In this document: positions 38,257 to 50,229 of the stretch, piece after piece | Layout of the letters: every line of letters starts with the position of its first letter | Numbering within the stretch: position 1 is the stretch's first letter | Assembly (NCBI RefSeq): GCF_025766255.1 | Contig: NW_026516719.1 | Coordinates: 124,001-188,000, forward strand | From: Zychaea mexicana | Lineage: Eukaryota > Mucoromycota > Mucoromycetes > Mucorales > Lichtheimiaceae | Direction of reading: 5' to 3' | Length of the DNA stretch: 64,000 bases | Position numbers and translations under genes: made by a program | The notes under the pieces: model-generated | Told to the model about the DNA's origin: nothing | What the model saw: only the letters and a program-made list of their open reading frames with translations | Databases searched by the model: none

Positions 38257-40780
38257 ATGAGCTTCCAGCCAGACCAACAGCAACCATTCGACTATCCTGT
38301 CCATCGTCCTGCCCTTCAGCACCGGATCACACCACGACAACAAAAGGAAATGACCGAAAATCAAGTCATTGTGCCATCCATGTCCGCCGCCCTTGTTCCT
38401 CCTTCGAGCACCTTTGCCTATTATCATGCAGCAGCAGCAGCAGCAGCAGCAGCAGGTGGATACTACCAACTGCCTCCATACATGGCCCTTCCCAGCCAAC
38501 ATCAACATCATCCTCCTCAGCATCACCACCAACAACAACAACAACGCCAAGTGGTCTACTCTACAGTAAGTAAACTTTTAAATTTACCACACCTTCCCAT
38601 ACTTTGGGGGGGGGGGGCTTGGCATTGAATTATATAAAAAGATGAAAGGGTCAGTGGGTTTCCATTTTTAACTCACATTGATCGAATTTGTTTCAAAACA
38701 GCCAATCCAGCACCACCCACACCATCATCATCATTACCATCAACAACAACAACAACAGCCAGTACATCACCACGTACCGTCTCAACATCATCATCACCCT
38801 CATCCTGCTGTAGCCGTACATCCTCCGATCCATCATACGCTTGAAAATGCCACCATCACCTACGACACCGTGGCCGAACATCGTCTCCAACGCGACCTGG
38901 TCAAGGACGTCTTCTTTTCGCCCGCAATGGCACGAGACTCGGTCGAACCCTCGTCCTCGGGCTCCTCGATCTCATCCCAAAGCGACAGCGAGTCCGATTC
39001 GGTCGATGACCAGAGCAGCCAGCAAGACATCCTATTCTCGCCCCACGTCAGTCCATCCGACCTTTTGCAAGATGACGATCCACTCTTTTTCATTGGCCTT
39101 GATTTTGCTCAAGATGAAACCACCAAGAAACAACAACTTTCCCTCAGACAGCTTAGTCGCAAAACAACAACACCTTCTTCTTTGGATTTGCCTACCCCGC
39201 CTGCCAGTGTTGATTTCTCCGAGGAAGAGTATGTCCAACTTGGCCAAGATATCCTAAAACGTCATCGCCATCGATCGGCCCGTACTGCTTGTTCTGCGGC
39301 TGCCACAAAGAAACTTAAAGTCATGCCATCTGATAAGATGACTCCGCCCGCATCCCCCGGTATCGAGTATTTTGATGACGCTTCGGCTGAAGAGTCTTCA
39401 GATGAAGAGGAAGATGAGGACGTGGATTCACAGCATGAGTATGTGTTGTCTATTTACTATTGGGGAAACGGAATGTAACAAATCACGTGTGTGTGTGTAT
39501 GCTGTGTGTGTGTGTGTGTGTGCTAAAAGGAAAACTATATATACTCACCATACCCCCTGTTTATAGCAACTCGGAACAAGTGGTGGACCCTGTGTTCTAC
39601 AGCTATCACCCTCAAGCAGTAGCGGATTTCCAATCGATTTCAGCACCCGACCACGGCTCTGACGATAACGAATCAACCTCGTCGTGGGAAGATATCCAGC
39701 AGCGGGCTGATATGTTTGATGACGGTTTTGATACCGATTCGACCAGCGATGAGGAGGAAGAGGCTGTGCTACCGCCCACGCCACCCGCACCATCACTGCC
39801 TCCCAAGCAGCTGAAGCAGAAGCGTGTCGTTCGTGATCATCATCACCACCACCAAAAGCAGATTCGCAAGAAGAGTGGGGCTGCTGCTTCATTTTATGGA
39901 AAGCAACAGGCGTCCTTGCAAGAAAAGGTTCAATTGCAGGAGCAGGAACACGTCCACCAACATCAACAACAACAACCATCCTTGTTATCCCAAGAAGACC
40001 AAGAAGGCTTGGAACGCACTGATTGTCGCGCTACTGCCCATCCTACGATCTATCAAAAGCTCACCAAGCAAAATGTCGACTGGTGTCGCTATTGTGGAAC
40101 CACTGAGGGTGTGAACTGGCGTCCAGGTCCTTGGGGAAAACGGACGTTGTGCAAGTAAGTTTCTTAAAGTCAGCTTATCTCCCACACACAGACACGCACA
40201 CACACACAAAGGGCACAGATAAGCTAACCTCTCTTTCTGTCGTTTGTTTAGCAAACATGGATGTGATTACAAAGGCTATGGATTCGCTTGTAAATTACCG
40301 CGTCTTGATTTGACTGGATTTGCTCATGAAGCCATCAATGACCGTGACCGTCCGGTTCTGCAATTGTTCTGCTCCGTGTGCCATCGTCAAGAATCCTGGA
40401 CCGGTAATGTCCTTGTCCGTTGCGAAGGATGTCCCAAGGCCATGCATCAAAAGTGTGCTGCTGCTGCTGCCAATGCTGCTTCGTCTCAGGACGGCCAGCA
40501 ACAGCAAGAGTTGACGGATGAGTTTGTGGCAAGTGACGAGCAGTGGTTCTGTGATGTCAGTTGCCATGAAAACGCAAGACGGAAACGTATTGTCGTCGAG
40601 TTGCCACGGAAACGGTTGCCACTCATGTGTGCTCCCAAAAACAATGCATCATCATCATCATCCTCATCTACAGCATCTTCTACATCTTCTTCTACTACGT
40701 GTTTTACTTCATCCGCATCCTCTTCATTACGCTCCTCCTCGTCCTCTACTCCTCCTCCTCCTCTTACTACTTTTTCATAA
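38257..40780 (+). CDS. GATA-like zinc finger plus PHD finger protein
   Basis: Four exons, 38257-38565, 38702-39438, 39567-40154 and 40252-40780, give about 720 residues. The N-terminal half is disordered and rich in Gln, His and Ala runs, with acidic Ser/Asp/Glu tracts that could activate transcription. Residues about 521-552 form a GATA-like finger, WCRYCGTTEGVNWRPGPWGK followed by RTLCNKHGC: C-X2-C-X18-C-N-K-H, with His (or a later Cys) in place of the fourth Cys of a canonical CNAC. A PHD finger follows at about 584-660 (LFCSVCHRQESW, VRCEGCPKAMHQKC, EQWFCDVSC), then a basic segment and a Ser-rich tail. The intron at 40155-40251 splits the GATA finger at the Asn codon. A chromatin-associated transcription regulator is inferred; the exact family is not identified. 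Confidence 0.85.
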
Positions 40781-41680
40781 TCATCATATAGATTCTTTAT
40801 ATCTGTCTCTTCTTCTTCTCTGTTAGAATATTTATGAAACCTCTTTCTTGCTTCTTCTTCTTTTGTCAATATTTTACTTCTTTATACAAGCTGTTCTTCT
40901 CCACACACACTCTTACACACAGAGACACCTATAACTCCTCCATCACACCTCATACACACGAAGAACACCACACCAACCCATACACACTCACACACACATG
41001 CTTTTTTCTCCAGGAGAAACCATGTATATAGTTTTTCTTCTTAAGCCCTTCTTCTTTTTTTTTTATATGTAGTCAAAGTCATCTTATACGCTAATCTTAA
41101 TCCTTCTTCTTCCACTACTACTACTGTTTTACCCCCTCTCTCACATCAAAACACACACACACACACACACACACAAAAGAATCAAAAAGCACGGCAAAAA
41201 CAAAATATAATACAACACTAATACAAGTCGCATTTGTTTGTTTGTTTTCTTGTCTGATCATCGTTTCCCCCAATTGTCGGATTCCCTTCTTTGGCCTAAA
41301 TTGCAACAGTAGCGGAATCTCAATTATCAAGCGGTTGCTGTGTTTGCACCACACACACACATACACACACACTCACTCACTCTCACTCTCTCCCTCTCGT
41401 GATAGGAACATAATATAATACATATAAAGCAAAAAAGTGGCAGAAAGCCGACCCTTCCTGCAGCCACAATAGCGAATTCACCCCCCCTCCCCAGAAAACC
41501 CGTTCGTCCATTGATTTCGTGCCCTTGTTCCTATAAAACACCATTGCGTTGTTTGTCTGGAGAGACTAGACTGAGAGAGTACAAACGTATTTAAAGGTTA
41601 AAAGGATTAACTTTTTTTTTTTTTCAAGACATTCTTCCCTTTAATGATGGAGACTTATTCTTCTTTTGAAACAGAACAGA
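40781..41680. other. intergenic region with CA/CT repeats
   Basis: No gene is seen between the GATA/PHD stop and the SGF29 start. (CA)n runs lie at about 41150-41175 and 41350-41372; poly-T lies just before the SGF29 leader. Confidence 0.6.
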
Positions 41681-43231
41681 ATGGATCGTAAATCAAGGAC
41701 ATCGCGCTCGGCGTCTTTAGAAGATACCAACGAAGAACTAAGTCTGTGGAAACAGATATGCACGTCGCTCGCGAAACTGGAAAATATACAAAAGGAAACA
41801 GAGTCTGTTTTGAACAGTATCAATAAAATACATGTTGCTGTCAATTTTGATGAAGGTAAAAAAAATCTGGTGGGGGGGGGATATCACCCTCTATCATGAG
41901 TAGTATAAGTGTGTGTTAACGTTTTCTATCTCTATCTCTCTGTACCTTGTCGCATCATAGGCATATCAGTTAGTTTATCACAACGGTTAAAGGATTATTA
42001 TCAAAACGGGATTAATCTTTCATCAAGTGAAGCAAGGTAACCTGTTTGATGGGACAAAGGGGGGGATTTTTTACTTTCTCACTAATGTATACTCTGGGGT
42101 TCAACAATAGAACAATCAGTGATATCATTGAAAAAGTATCAGTATTGATTGCCCTGAGAGAAGCATCCGAGAACGTGAATGGTAAGATAAAAAAGATTAG
42201 AAAGATGATCATTAACGAGGTGATCCTTACAGCCATCTTTCTTCTTTGACATAGAACAAAAACGAAAAAAGCGGAAAACTGAAGCCGACGAACTGAAAAG
42301 CTCTAATTCATCACCTAGTGGCACATCTGCAAAGAAATCGAAAAAGTGAGTTTTTATATAAAGTAGTACGCAAACACACACACACACACACAGTGAGACG
42401 ACGCCACAATCAGTATATATAATATCGTCGACACACCCTTCTTTTTTTCTCACTTGCGACCCGTTGTATTTGAGCAGCAGTGACATTATACCACCAGGCA
42501 CTTCAGTAAGCAGTAATTCATTCCATGTTTATAAAGGAGTTGAGGGTGGGTTGGACTAATCAAAAAAAAAAAATGTGTTGCTAGGTGGCTGCTAAGCAAC
42601 CGAAACAAAAAGATAAAAATGAAGAATGGATTCTTGCTGTCGTGATCAATTTTCAAGCCGATAAAAACAAGTAAGACTCGATAGATCCCCATTTCACTCC
42701 TTTTTCTCCTGATACCGAGATGTCTGAACAGCAAGGGAAACATTTGGTTCTTTGGAAAAACAGATACCATGTAGAAGATGTGGATCAAGATGAATTCGGT
42801 CAACGACAGTAAGTTTCTAGAGTGTCTTTCCACATTTCTAGTCAAGAGTTAAGCATTGAAACCATTGTTGTTGTTGTTGTGTCTGTTTTATAGGCGATAT
42901 TTATTGCCTCCACGAAATGTCATTCCTGTTCCGGACGGTCGAGATACACGCAATTTGCCAGAGCTAAGTGCTGGCCAGGACGTCTTGGCTTTATATCCTG
43001 GAACCACTTGCTTTTACAAAGCAACGGTGATTCTTCCTCCAAACAAGGTAAAAATGACATTGGGAGAGCTCTAGCTTCAGCACTATTTACTAACGATAGC
43101 TCTTGATTTCAAAAATGTAGAATAAGGATCTTGGCTCGGCAGGGAATTATCAGGTACAATTTGAAGATGATAATAACGAGTTGAAGTATGTATTGCCAGG
43201 ACATGTCTTGGAAATGCCCAAAGCGAAATGA
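41681..43231 (+). CDS. SGF29: SAGA-associated factor 29 (tandem Tudor reader)
   Basis: Nine short exons, 41681-41855, 41961-42036, 42111-42181, 42255-42345, 42478-42505, 42585-42670, 42764-42808, 42894-43047 and 43121-43231, give about 278 residues, all in phase. The N-terminal part is a helical coiled-coil region; a basic Lys-rich linker (KRKKRKTEADELK) follows. The C-terminal half is the SGF29 tandem Tudor domain: KNEEWILAVVINFQADKNKY, HVEDVDQDEFGQ, a YLLPPRNVIPVP loop, LSAGQDVLALYPGTTCFYKA and NYQVQFEDD...YVLPGHVLEMP. Family members bind H3K4me2/3 and anchor the SAGA/ADA acetyltransferase to promoters. The acceptor of the 28-nt exon lies in GAGCAGCAG, so alternative acceptors 3 nt apart are possible. 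No exon exceeds 175 nt. Confidence 0.93.
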
Positions 43232-43284
43232 TCCCAAAGTTTACGTCTTTCTCACACCCTCCAACGTAACATCCCCTATTCCTC

Positions 43285-43316
<32 letters not shown>

Positions 43317-43372
43317 GTATAACGTTCCTCCTTCAGCCATCGAACATTATCACACGGCATCAACATTTTACA

Positions 43373-43402
43373 ACTACTACTACTACTACTACTACTACTA
43401 CA
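43373..43402. repeat. (TAC)n microsatellite
   Basis: About ten uninterrupted TAC/ACT trinucleotides in the 3' flank of SGF29. Confidence 0.9.
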
Positions 43403-43948
43403 ACACGCACATCAAACAAGCCATACTACAACCAACTCATCCACTCTTGACTCTTTTTCCTTCATACTTTCATCCAGTTTCCCCGCGTCTTTTTTTTTTT
43501 TATATATAAATTTCATCCTCATGTTCCACCTATCCTATATCTTATTGAAAATTGTTTCGTCGTAACCGTTGCCCACAGCTCCGGATCAACTGGTATACTA
43601 CTACTAACATACATTGGTCCAATTACTTTGATAAAGTAGGTTGGGCTCTGGGATACACTTGCTATAATTGCTACTGTATTGATATCTTTCGTGCATAAGT
43701 ATGTAGAGCAAACGGCACTGACAATGGTCTGATGCATGACCTACGAGCAGCTGTAATGTTTTTTTCCGGTGAGCAAACAAGAGGATGATGCACATGACAC
43801 GTTTTCTTCTAAACAACGCAGATCTCCTGTTACTAACATGCATGGGCACCTTGTGCATGTTTTGGTCAATCCCCAATAACAAAAAACCTGTCAAACTCTG
43901 TATGCCAACCCTGCACACACACACACATATCTCTTAAAAGACACCGGA

Positions 43949-44149
43949 ATGAATCACCTCTTTAGTAGCCAGACCGAGACAATGTCGTCGCTTTCTTTCA
44001 CTGCTGAGACTACCGTGACACGCATTCTTTCCGTGATGGCTGCCGTCTTTTTTAAAGAATATATCACTGGATGTATAACCTACATTATCCTCTGTTTCAC
44101 ATCGGTATCAACATCCCCGTGGGGACCACCCCCTCCGCATCCCAAATGA
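43949..44149 (+). CDS. possible small membrane protein
   Basis: One exon of 66 codons opens at ATG 43949; a second in-frame ATG at 43982 also has a good context (GACAATGTCG). A central hydrophobic stretch (RILSVMAAVFFKEYITGCIT and the following YIILCFTSV) could form one or two membrane helices, and the protein ends PWGPPPPHPK. It lies 58 bp from the stop of the convergent SEC72 gene. I recognise no family. It could be a genuine small integral membrane protein or a chance frame. Confidence 0.35.
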   Translation: MNHLFSSQTETMSSLSFTAETTVTRILSVMAAVFFKEYITGCITYIILCFTSVSTSPWGPPPPHPK

Positions 44150-44206
44150 TCAAAAGACGCAAAAAAATAATAATAATGGAATGGAGGGGGGGGGCATTTC
44201 TTTATT

Positions 44207-44800
44207 TTACTGAACCGTGCCATCCTCTACTTCAGCCAATGCCTTTCTGAGCTCCTCGCTTTCATGATCAAACCGTAATCCAGTCTTGAACGCGGCCAGG
44301 GCCTCCTCCGCACGACCCATGCCCCACAATGCCTTGCCTTTCCTAAACCAGCCCTTGCTCCATTCTCGCTTTAAACGCGTGACCATTTCTGCATCGACCA
44401 ACGCATCGACATATTCCTGGGTAGCCAGACGTGCTGCAGATCGATTACTCAGGATAGCTGATAATTCTTCGCGGACATATTGGAACGCGAGTGGTTCCCA
44501 GAGCGGACGTGACCAGGACAGATCCACTGCCATGGTATAGAATCGGATTGCCTCGGGGTAATTGTTTTGTTTAAAGAACTTGTTGCCCTCTTCTTTCAGA
44601 CGATTCACTTGGGCGTTTCGGACGGGGTTGGGTGCGTTGGGTGGTGGTAAATCTTTGACCTGTTTCAGTGATACTGCAAGCGTATTGTGTTCCGACCAGT
44701 CAATGTTGCAGTTTGTACAGGTCTCCAGATTGTGTTCCTTGCACATGATCTTGTCACCATCGGACGAGACGCTCACTTCTATTGGGTTCATTGTTGCCAT
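44207..44800 (-). CDS. SEC72: ER translocation complex subunit Sec72 (TPR protein)
   Basis: A single exon gives 197 residues. An N-terminal domain with HNLETCTNCNIDWSEHNTLA precedes a TPR domain: NRLKEEGNKFFKQNNYPEAI, VDLSWSRPLWEP, REELSAILSNRSAARLATQE and RLKREWSKGWFRKGKALWGM. The RP.WEP and EWSKG.FRKG motifs are typical of fungal Sec72, the cytosolic subunit of the Sec62/63 post-translational translocon, whose TPRs receive Hsp70-bound precursors at the ER. The CxxC in TNCN is also seen in filamentous-fungal Sec72. The frame is open upstream to 44932, but ATG 44800 fits the family start. Generic TPR co-chaperones are an unlikely alternative. Confidence 0.9.
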   Translation of the reverse strand: MATMNPIEVSVSSDGDKIMCKEHNLETCTNCNIDWSEHNTLAVSLKQVKDLPPPNAPNPVRNAQVNRLKEEGNKFFKQNNYPEAIRFYTMAVDLSWSRPLWEPLAFQYVREELSAILSNRSAARLATQEYVDALVDAEMVTRLKREWSKGWFRKGKALWGMGRAEEALAAFKTGLRFDHESEELRKALAEVEDGTVQ

Positions 44801-46838
44801 CTTGTTGCTGTAGTCGTTTATAATAGTAGTAATAGTAGATACAGTAAATATATGTATGTATGTATGTATGTAAAGGAGACGAGGTGGGGGAGGAGAGTGT
44901 AGTGGTTGCTTTGAAGGGAGAGGAAAGGGCAAACAGCAGAGGGACTCCCAGAGTATATCCCAGTTCTGACTGGACAGCTGGATTCAAAAATATTCAAGAG
45001 AGGCATTTGTTGGAAAAAATGGCAGCAGGACACGTCAATCCATTACAGCAGAAATGTTTCTCTTTGCGCGTATTCTCACACATTGGATTTACATGGTTCA
45101 ACAATCTTGACAAGTTTATTTGCTTTTTAAAAAAGAAAAGTTGCTGCTGCTGAGCTATCCGAACCAGAGGATCGACAAGGCAGAATTTTCCTTTTTCGTC
45201 GTTATTTTTTACGAAATAGCTCCTTTGCTGGAAAGCGGGCCGTCGGGGAAAGGGGATCGACGACCCTATATAAGCGTTGTCGTTATTGTCATTCGGAACA
45301 GTAGATAGGTGCATACCATGAAACTACTCTTTAAACAGAACAGGACATAATCATTGACATGCTAAACCGTCCACTGATCAGGTGAAAATTGTCACCAATG
45401 ATTCCCGTCGGTATGATCGCTAGATAGACCCAACGATTAAGCCAAGACGACACTAGATGTCTAACGTGTTTCTGGTTAAAGCGTTACAAAGAAACGAGGT
45501 CGACTATGGCCTTCTTGTGAGACACGTATACTTTTGGATGCTTGTGGGGCGGGGGAGGAGGAGGCGGTTATGCAGACACGCTCTTGTATTATTGTAACGC
45601 AACAGAACGTGGGTTCGCTATCGAAATGCAAAATACGTTGTGCGAGCTGGGAATGGGGCAGTTCACTGTTGTCCAGTTTTGGTTTTGTTTCCAAAGAAAA
45701 GATCAGGAACCCAATAGCTAGCGATTGATAAGCATTATTGCAGCTTTTTTGGTTCTCTTCATTGGCGCATTAACTGACGACGATAGAATTATATGCCGCC
45801 ATGTGGCAATTTTTCTTTTTCTCTTCTAGCCATGTGCTTTTTTTTAGAACCAGCATCCAATACGCTGCTGCAACTTATCATCGCTCCCGCTATACATATG
45901 AAATCAATCTATTTTTGCGAACTTTATAGTAGTTTAGGAACCTGTAGCCAGGCATTTGGTCTACAGTATATTAATAGGATATATGAAAGCTGGAGTATTG
46001 GTTCCAGGCTGCAACCCTTGAGCTGTAGGGCCTTTTTTATATATATCATGCATTATAATGGTCTTGGTATTTTAATATGTACGTTAAACGGATGACTGAG
46101 AATGGCTTTTTTGAAGAAGGATATAACGACTGATCCCATACTATAAACAGCGTCAAGTGGTTACAGGTGTAAAACAGATATTTATATGAGATCGTGGTTA
46201 ATATCAATTGGTCGCTTTCTTTTTGAACTGCGCGCTTGCACTGATGCTTGTGCACACGTTACTCGAACATTTGTATCGAGTGGTGGTACACACTTCTATC
46301 AAGTAGTGGTCTCGCTATTCTGTGTTGTGCTGCTTATCATTCTACAGACAAAGCAAGACTATGACTTGCTATCCACATACGCACTGTATCCGGCGACTCA
46401 GATTCTGCTGATTTGATAATAATAGTATCAAGTTCCTTGTTGTCAGCACGATTGTAATGATTGCCATCACTCTATCTTCGATACAACAGTTAGTAGAGAC
46501 CACCTCTGTGGTATGGCGTTTTTCAAAGTATACATTGGCATCATCATTACGAGAAACTCGCATTACTGATACTGTAGAATACATGCAAAGAAACTCGAGA
46601 ATGCAAAGAATCGGATGCTATTATTATACTTCAAGTGCGAGCGAGTCGGGTAAAAAGGAGTCATGGTGTGGGGTGGATCAAAGTGCTCAGCGATAACGAC
46701 CAAGGGAGCATGATGATGGCGCCATTGCATTGCATAACGAAAAAAGTCATCTCTGCATATTGCAAAAGACACGATAAGCATTATATATCTAATCGTAAAG
46801 AGTTGAAGGCAGCTTCTCACCACCATACAATGATAATA

Positions 46839-46951
46839 CAGTGGATCTTTGATTATTTTAAAGCACCAGTTTCTGAAAAAAAAAAGTAGGGTTGAAAATC
46901 TAACGAGTCGGTTGAAAGCTTAACGGGTGTGAAATGAACGAGGACCCACTG
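46839..46951. mobile_element. Tc1/mariner-type miniature inverted-repeat element
   Basis: The left end begins TA|CAGTGGATC at 46837 and the right end finishes GACCCACTG|TA at 46953. The termini are therefore inverted repeats (CAGTGGATC / CAGTGGGTC) flanked by TA dinucleotides, the target duplication of Tc1/mariner/IS630 transposons. The 113-bp interior has no ORF and contains two related 20-bp units, each starting GTTGAAA and containing TAACG. It is too short to be autonomous. Confidence 0.5.
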
Positions 46952-48692
46952 TAGAAATCATAAATCAATTTCTTTAAATGACGAACAGTACAGCCAGAAT
47001 ATGCTACATAAAAAAAGATGTACGTGTTTAATGTATTATGCTGCTTTGAAAGGAGACGTGTTATATACATATCAGAAACAAGAGTGATATTAACAAGAAA
47101 CAAGGTTTTCTTGGTGTTCTGTCATTTTATATCTTCAACCATTCATCCCCCCTATCAATACTGATACGGTCAATCAAATCAAGAATGACGATCCGCTCCT
47201 GACTATACCACAACAACTACTACATTTGTTTTAGCATTGTGTGTGTATTATTGTCTGCTGCTTTTGTGTGCAATATTATTTGGATATCTTATCATCAGCG
47301 TAGCAGTAATGCTACACCGCATATATTGTAGTATCACAGAGCGACGGCTATACTATGAATAGGACGGAAATGAGATACGACTGAAAGTGTCTCGGATGAG
47401 CTATCATAACTGATTTTGTGGAAAATGAGAAGAAGGGGTGCGAGTTCATGAATCGAAATCTCTCCATCCGACGACCACTTGAGAGCTTCTTTATTTATGA
47501 AGAGGTCGTTAAAGATGTTAGATAAGATGTAAGTTAAAAGTGATGTCGAGTGGGGAAGAAAAGGGCTATTTATACTAATTATTATCTGTTGGTCTCTGAT
47601 TATGTGACTCTTGGCTTGCTAATGCTAAAAGCTCCCAATAATGTAGTAGAAGCATCTGCTAAGGCGATGAAAGAAGACATTAGCGGGAAAGCCAATGAGA
47701 GTGCGGGCAGAAATTGAGTATAGGGCGATATGAAAAGAAAAATCTTTCATTAGGATCGGTAAATAGCACTAACAATGATCATGCCACTACTGCGATTTAC
47801 TGCTTTTAGCATAACATAGCATGGCGCGATTTTATTGTTAAACACACTTTACAGTTCCTGTTGTATGTTCGTTTTCCTATTCTCAATCGTGTGATTCTCA
47901 TTTATCCATAGTTTCTAAAAGCATAACTCTAACAGGTATCTGCCAAACGTACACGACGCTAGCTTTTGTCAATTATTCAACTGATAAAAATGAACTGATA
48001 CATATTACACATCTTTTTCATTATTATTTAGGAATATCAAATAAGATTACTACTGCCTTAAAGAGATACAAGACGGGATTGCCGATTTATTATCCAAACA
48101 CATGTTGAGGTCTCTAAAGGTATCCATAATATGCTGCGCTATTTGCTCAAAGATTTGTCATGAGCAACAACACAGGTGATAATTACGAACAAAGTATCTT
48201 GAGATGAAGATTATAAGCATATGCTCTAAATGCCGTATCGCTTTTAGTAGTGTTGATGGCTTTGTTTACACTGATCTCAACGATTAAAATTATAACTATA
48301 AAAGCTTGATACAGTCTCTAAGAATTAGAGTATAATCGGAAAACATTTCATTCTGTTCATACAGTGTTGATGTACCTGTGGGTCCACGGAACGGAACAAG
48401 GGGTCCATTTAAGGGGGGAACAAGGGGCTATTGGCGGAGAGAAGCAAGAAGGCGAGTTTTTTTTAATGCCAAAAGGAGACCTTTTACATCAAGTTAAATG
48501 ACATCGTTGCGTTAGCCCTGTTGTAATATGTACTCAGTGCTGATGAGAAAAGGATTGATTAATCGACGTTAATTACAGCTATACACCCAGTAGCAGCGAC
48601 AACAACAAGCACAACAACAGTGGAAACCAAGATAACTGCACAATGGGATAGCCCATTTCTATTGTTTCTTGTTTTGATTAAATTGGTTTGTC

Positions 48693-48709
48693 GTTGTCAT
48701 AGTAACAAC
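48693..48709 (+). promoter_or_regulatory. X-box-like (RFX) palindromic site
   Basis: GTTGTCATAGTAACAAC fits the RFX X-box pattern RYYNYY-N2-RRNRAC fully and has palindromic ends. It is about 1.5 kb upstream of the CotH start and not next to an obvious gene, so a regulatory role is only possible. Confidence 0.3.
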
Positions 48710-50229
48710 ACGATGCTTTTTAAATGAAATTATTTGCAAGAAAGGAACTCTTGGAGCATCCCCGTCTCCCGCGAAATTAAAGAAACAATGATCGATATAA
48801 TGTAAACACTACTATACTGCGAGTGCCCATGTCCTGTCAAAAATTACACTTTAAGCAAAAAATGATGAATGCATATTATTGTCCCCTTGTCATACATCTA
48901 CTACCAAGCCAATTGCCTTTATACGTTTTGTATCGAACCGTTTTGTCATCATATCATACCGCTGCATATATCTCGCAATATGTATGTAGAACAGTTCACA
49001 CCTAATACTACTATGATGTAAGGCTTTCCACAAATGAGAGCAATCCTCGTTGCGATTTTCATTTTGCACCGACACGTTGTTTGTATCATGTGTGCTTGTT
49101 TATACACGCTAAATATGTAATAAACAAAACGAATAAGAGACGATAGAGAAGGACAACGCTTGTTGCTTGGCTGACGCGCGCTGTTTAGCTCTGTTGTTGC
49201 AAAGAGTATAATGGATGAAACCCGAGAAAGTAAATATTTCTTTTTTTATCCACTGGTGCCACCTGACACGCTTATGTCCCTTTGCGCACGTAGGCCGCAA
49301 GTGTGCACCAAGAACGCGCGCACAAGAAGCATGGTTAAATTACATTTTTATACCTAAAACGCTTACCATGTATATCTACTCAAGATTTTTCATCAGCCAA
49401 ATCTGGACATTTTATATGGCAAAAGGGGGGGGGGAGGGAGGAGAGTGGGGTTTAGCAGGCAAGGGTGAGAGAGAGAGAGAGAGACAAGGGGGTGGAGAAC
49501 CGTGTACTATTTCTCTATTTTTACCCAAAAATTCCATCCATCTTGGACGCACAAAAACGCAAACAACAACAACAACAACAAAGGCTTAGGTCCATTTCTT
49601 ATATATACAATGCATGTAATTCCTAAGCTGGGGCTCTTTTCCACACAGCGAGCGAAAGATGATACGTCTGATCAACAGCAACAAGCGCACACATGTGCAC
49701 ACGTGAGGTAGTATGCGCATCACTGGGCGTCGTCATCTTCATCATCATCATCATCTTCTTGCTCATCGCCTTTCTTCCTCGATGCATATTGTCATCCTAC
49801 CGGACCACATAGCAATAAAATAACCTTTCCCTTTTGATCAACTCCTTTATTTCCAACAGGCCCCAAGAAGAAATTGATATGCAGCCCGGAGTTGCCGGGA
49901 GAGTAATAGTGACTGAGTGTCACTCTATTCCTCCTTCTCCTTCTCCTCCTCCCCTTCCCCCTTCTCAATCCTCTCAATTTTGGAGAAAAAGAAAGAATGT
50001 GTATAAGAGAGAGGGCATGTGCTTATGTTTATGTGCGCTGTGCGCAATGCGCAAATTGTGTAAATATACACATAGACCTACATACAGAAAACCAGTCCAG
50101 AACTGAACAAGGGAAGTGTTTATATATAATCCCCTTCATACATCTTGCTTTTCCATTTCTTCCTCTCTCTTTTTCATTGTCTCTCTAATCTTTTCCTTTG
50201 TGAATAATCTATTGTAAATAAGCCAAAGA

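Larger units (their letters stand above)
44801..50229. other. 5.4-kb AT-rich gene-poor interval
   Basis: No gene with family support was found. A TATA-like TATATAAG lies at about 45267 on the plus strand without a convincing downstream ORF. A 72-codon minus-strand frame at 45476-45694 has protein-like composition but no recognised domain. A Tc1/mariner-type miniature element at 46839-46951 and an X-box-like site at 48693-48709 are listed separately. The last 600 bp, with CT- and GA-tracts, are the CotH upstream region. Confidence 0.5.
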
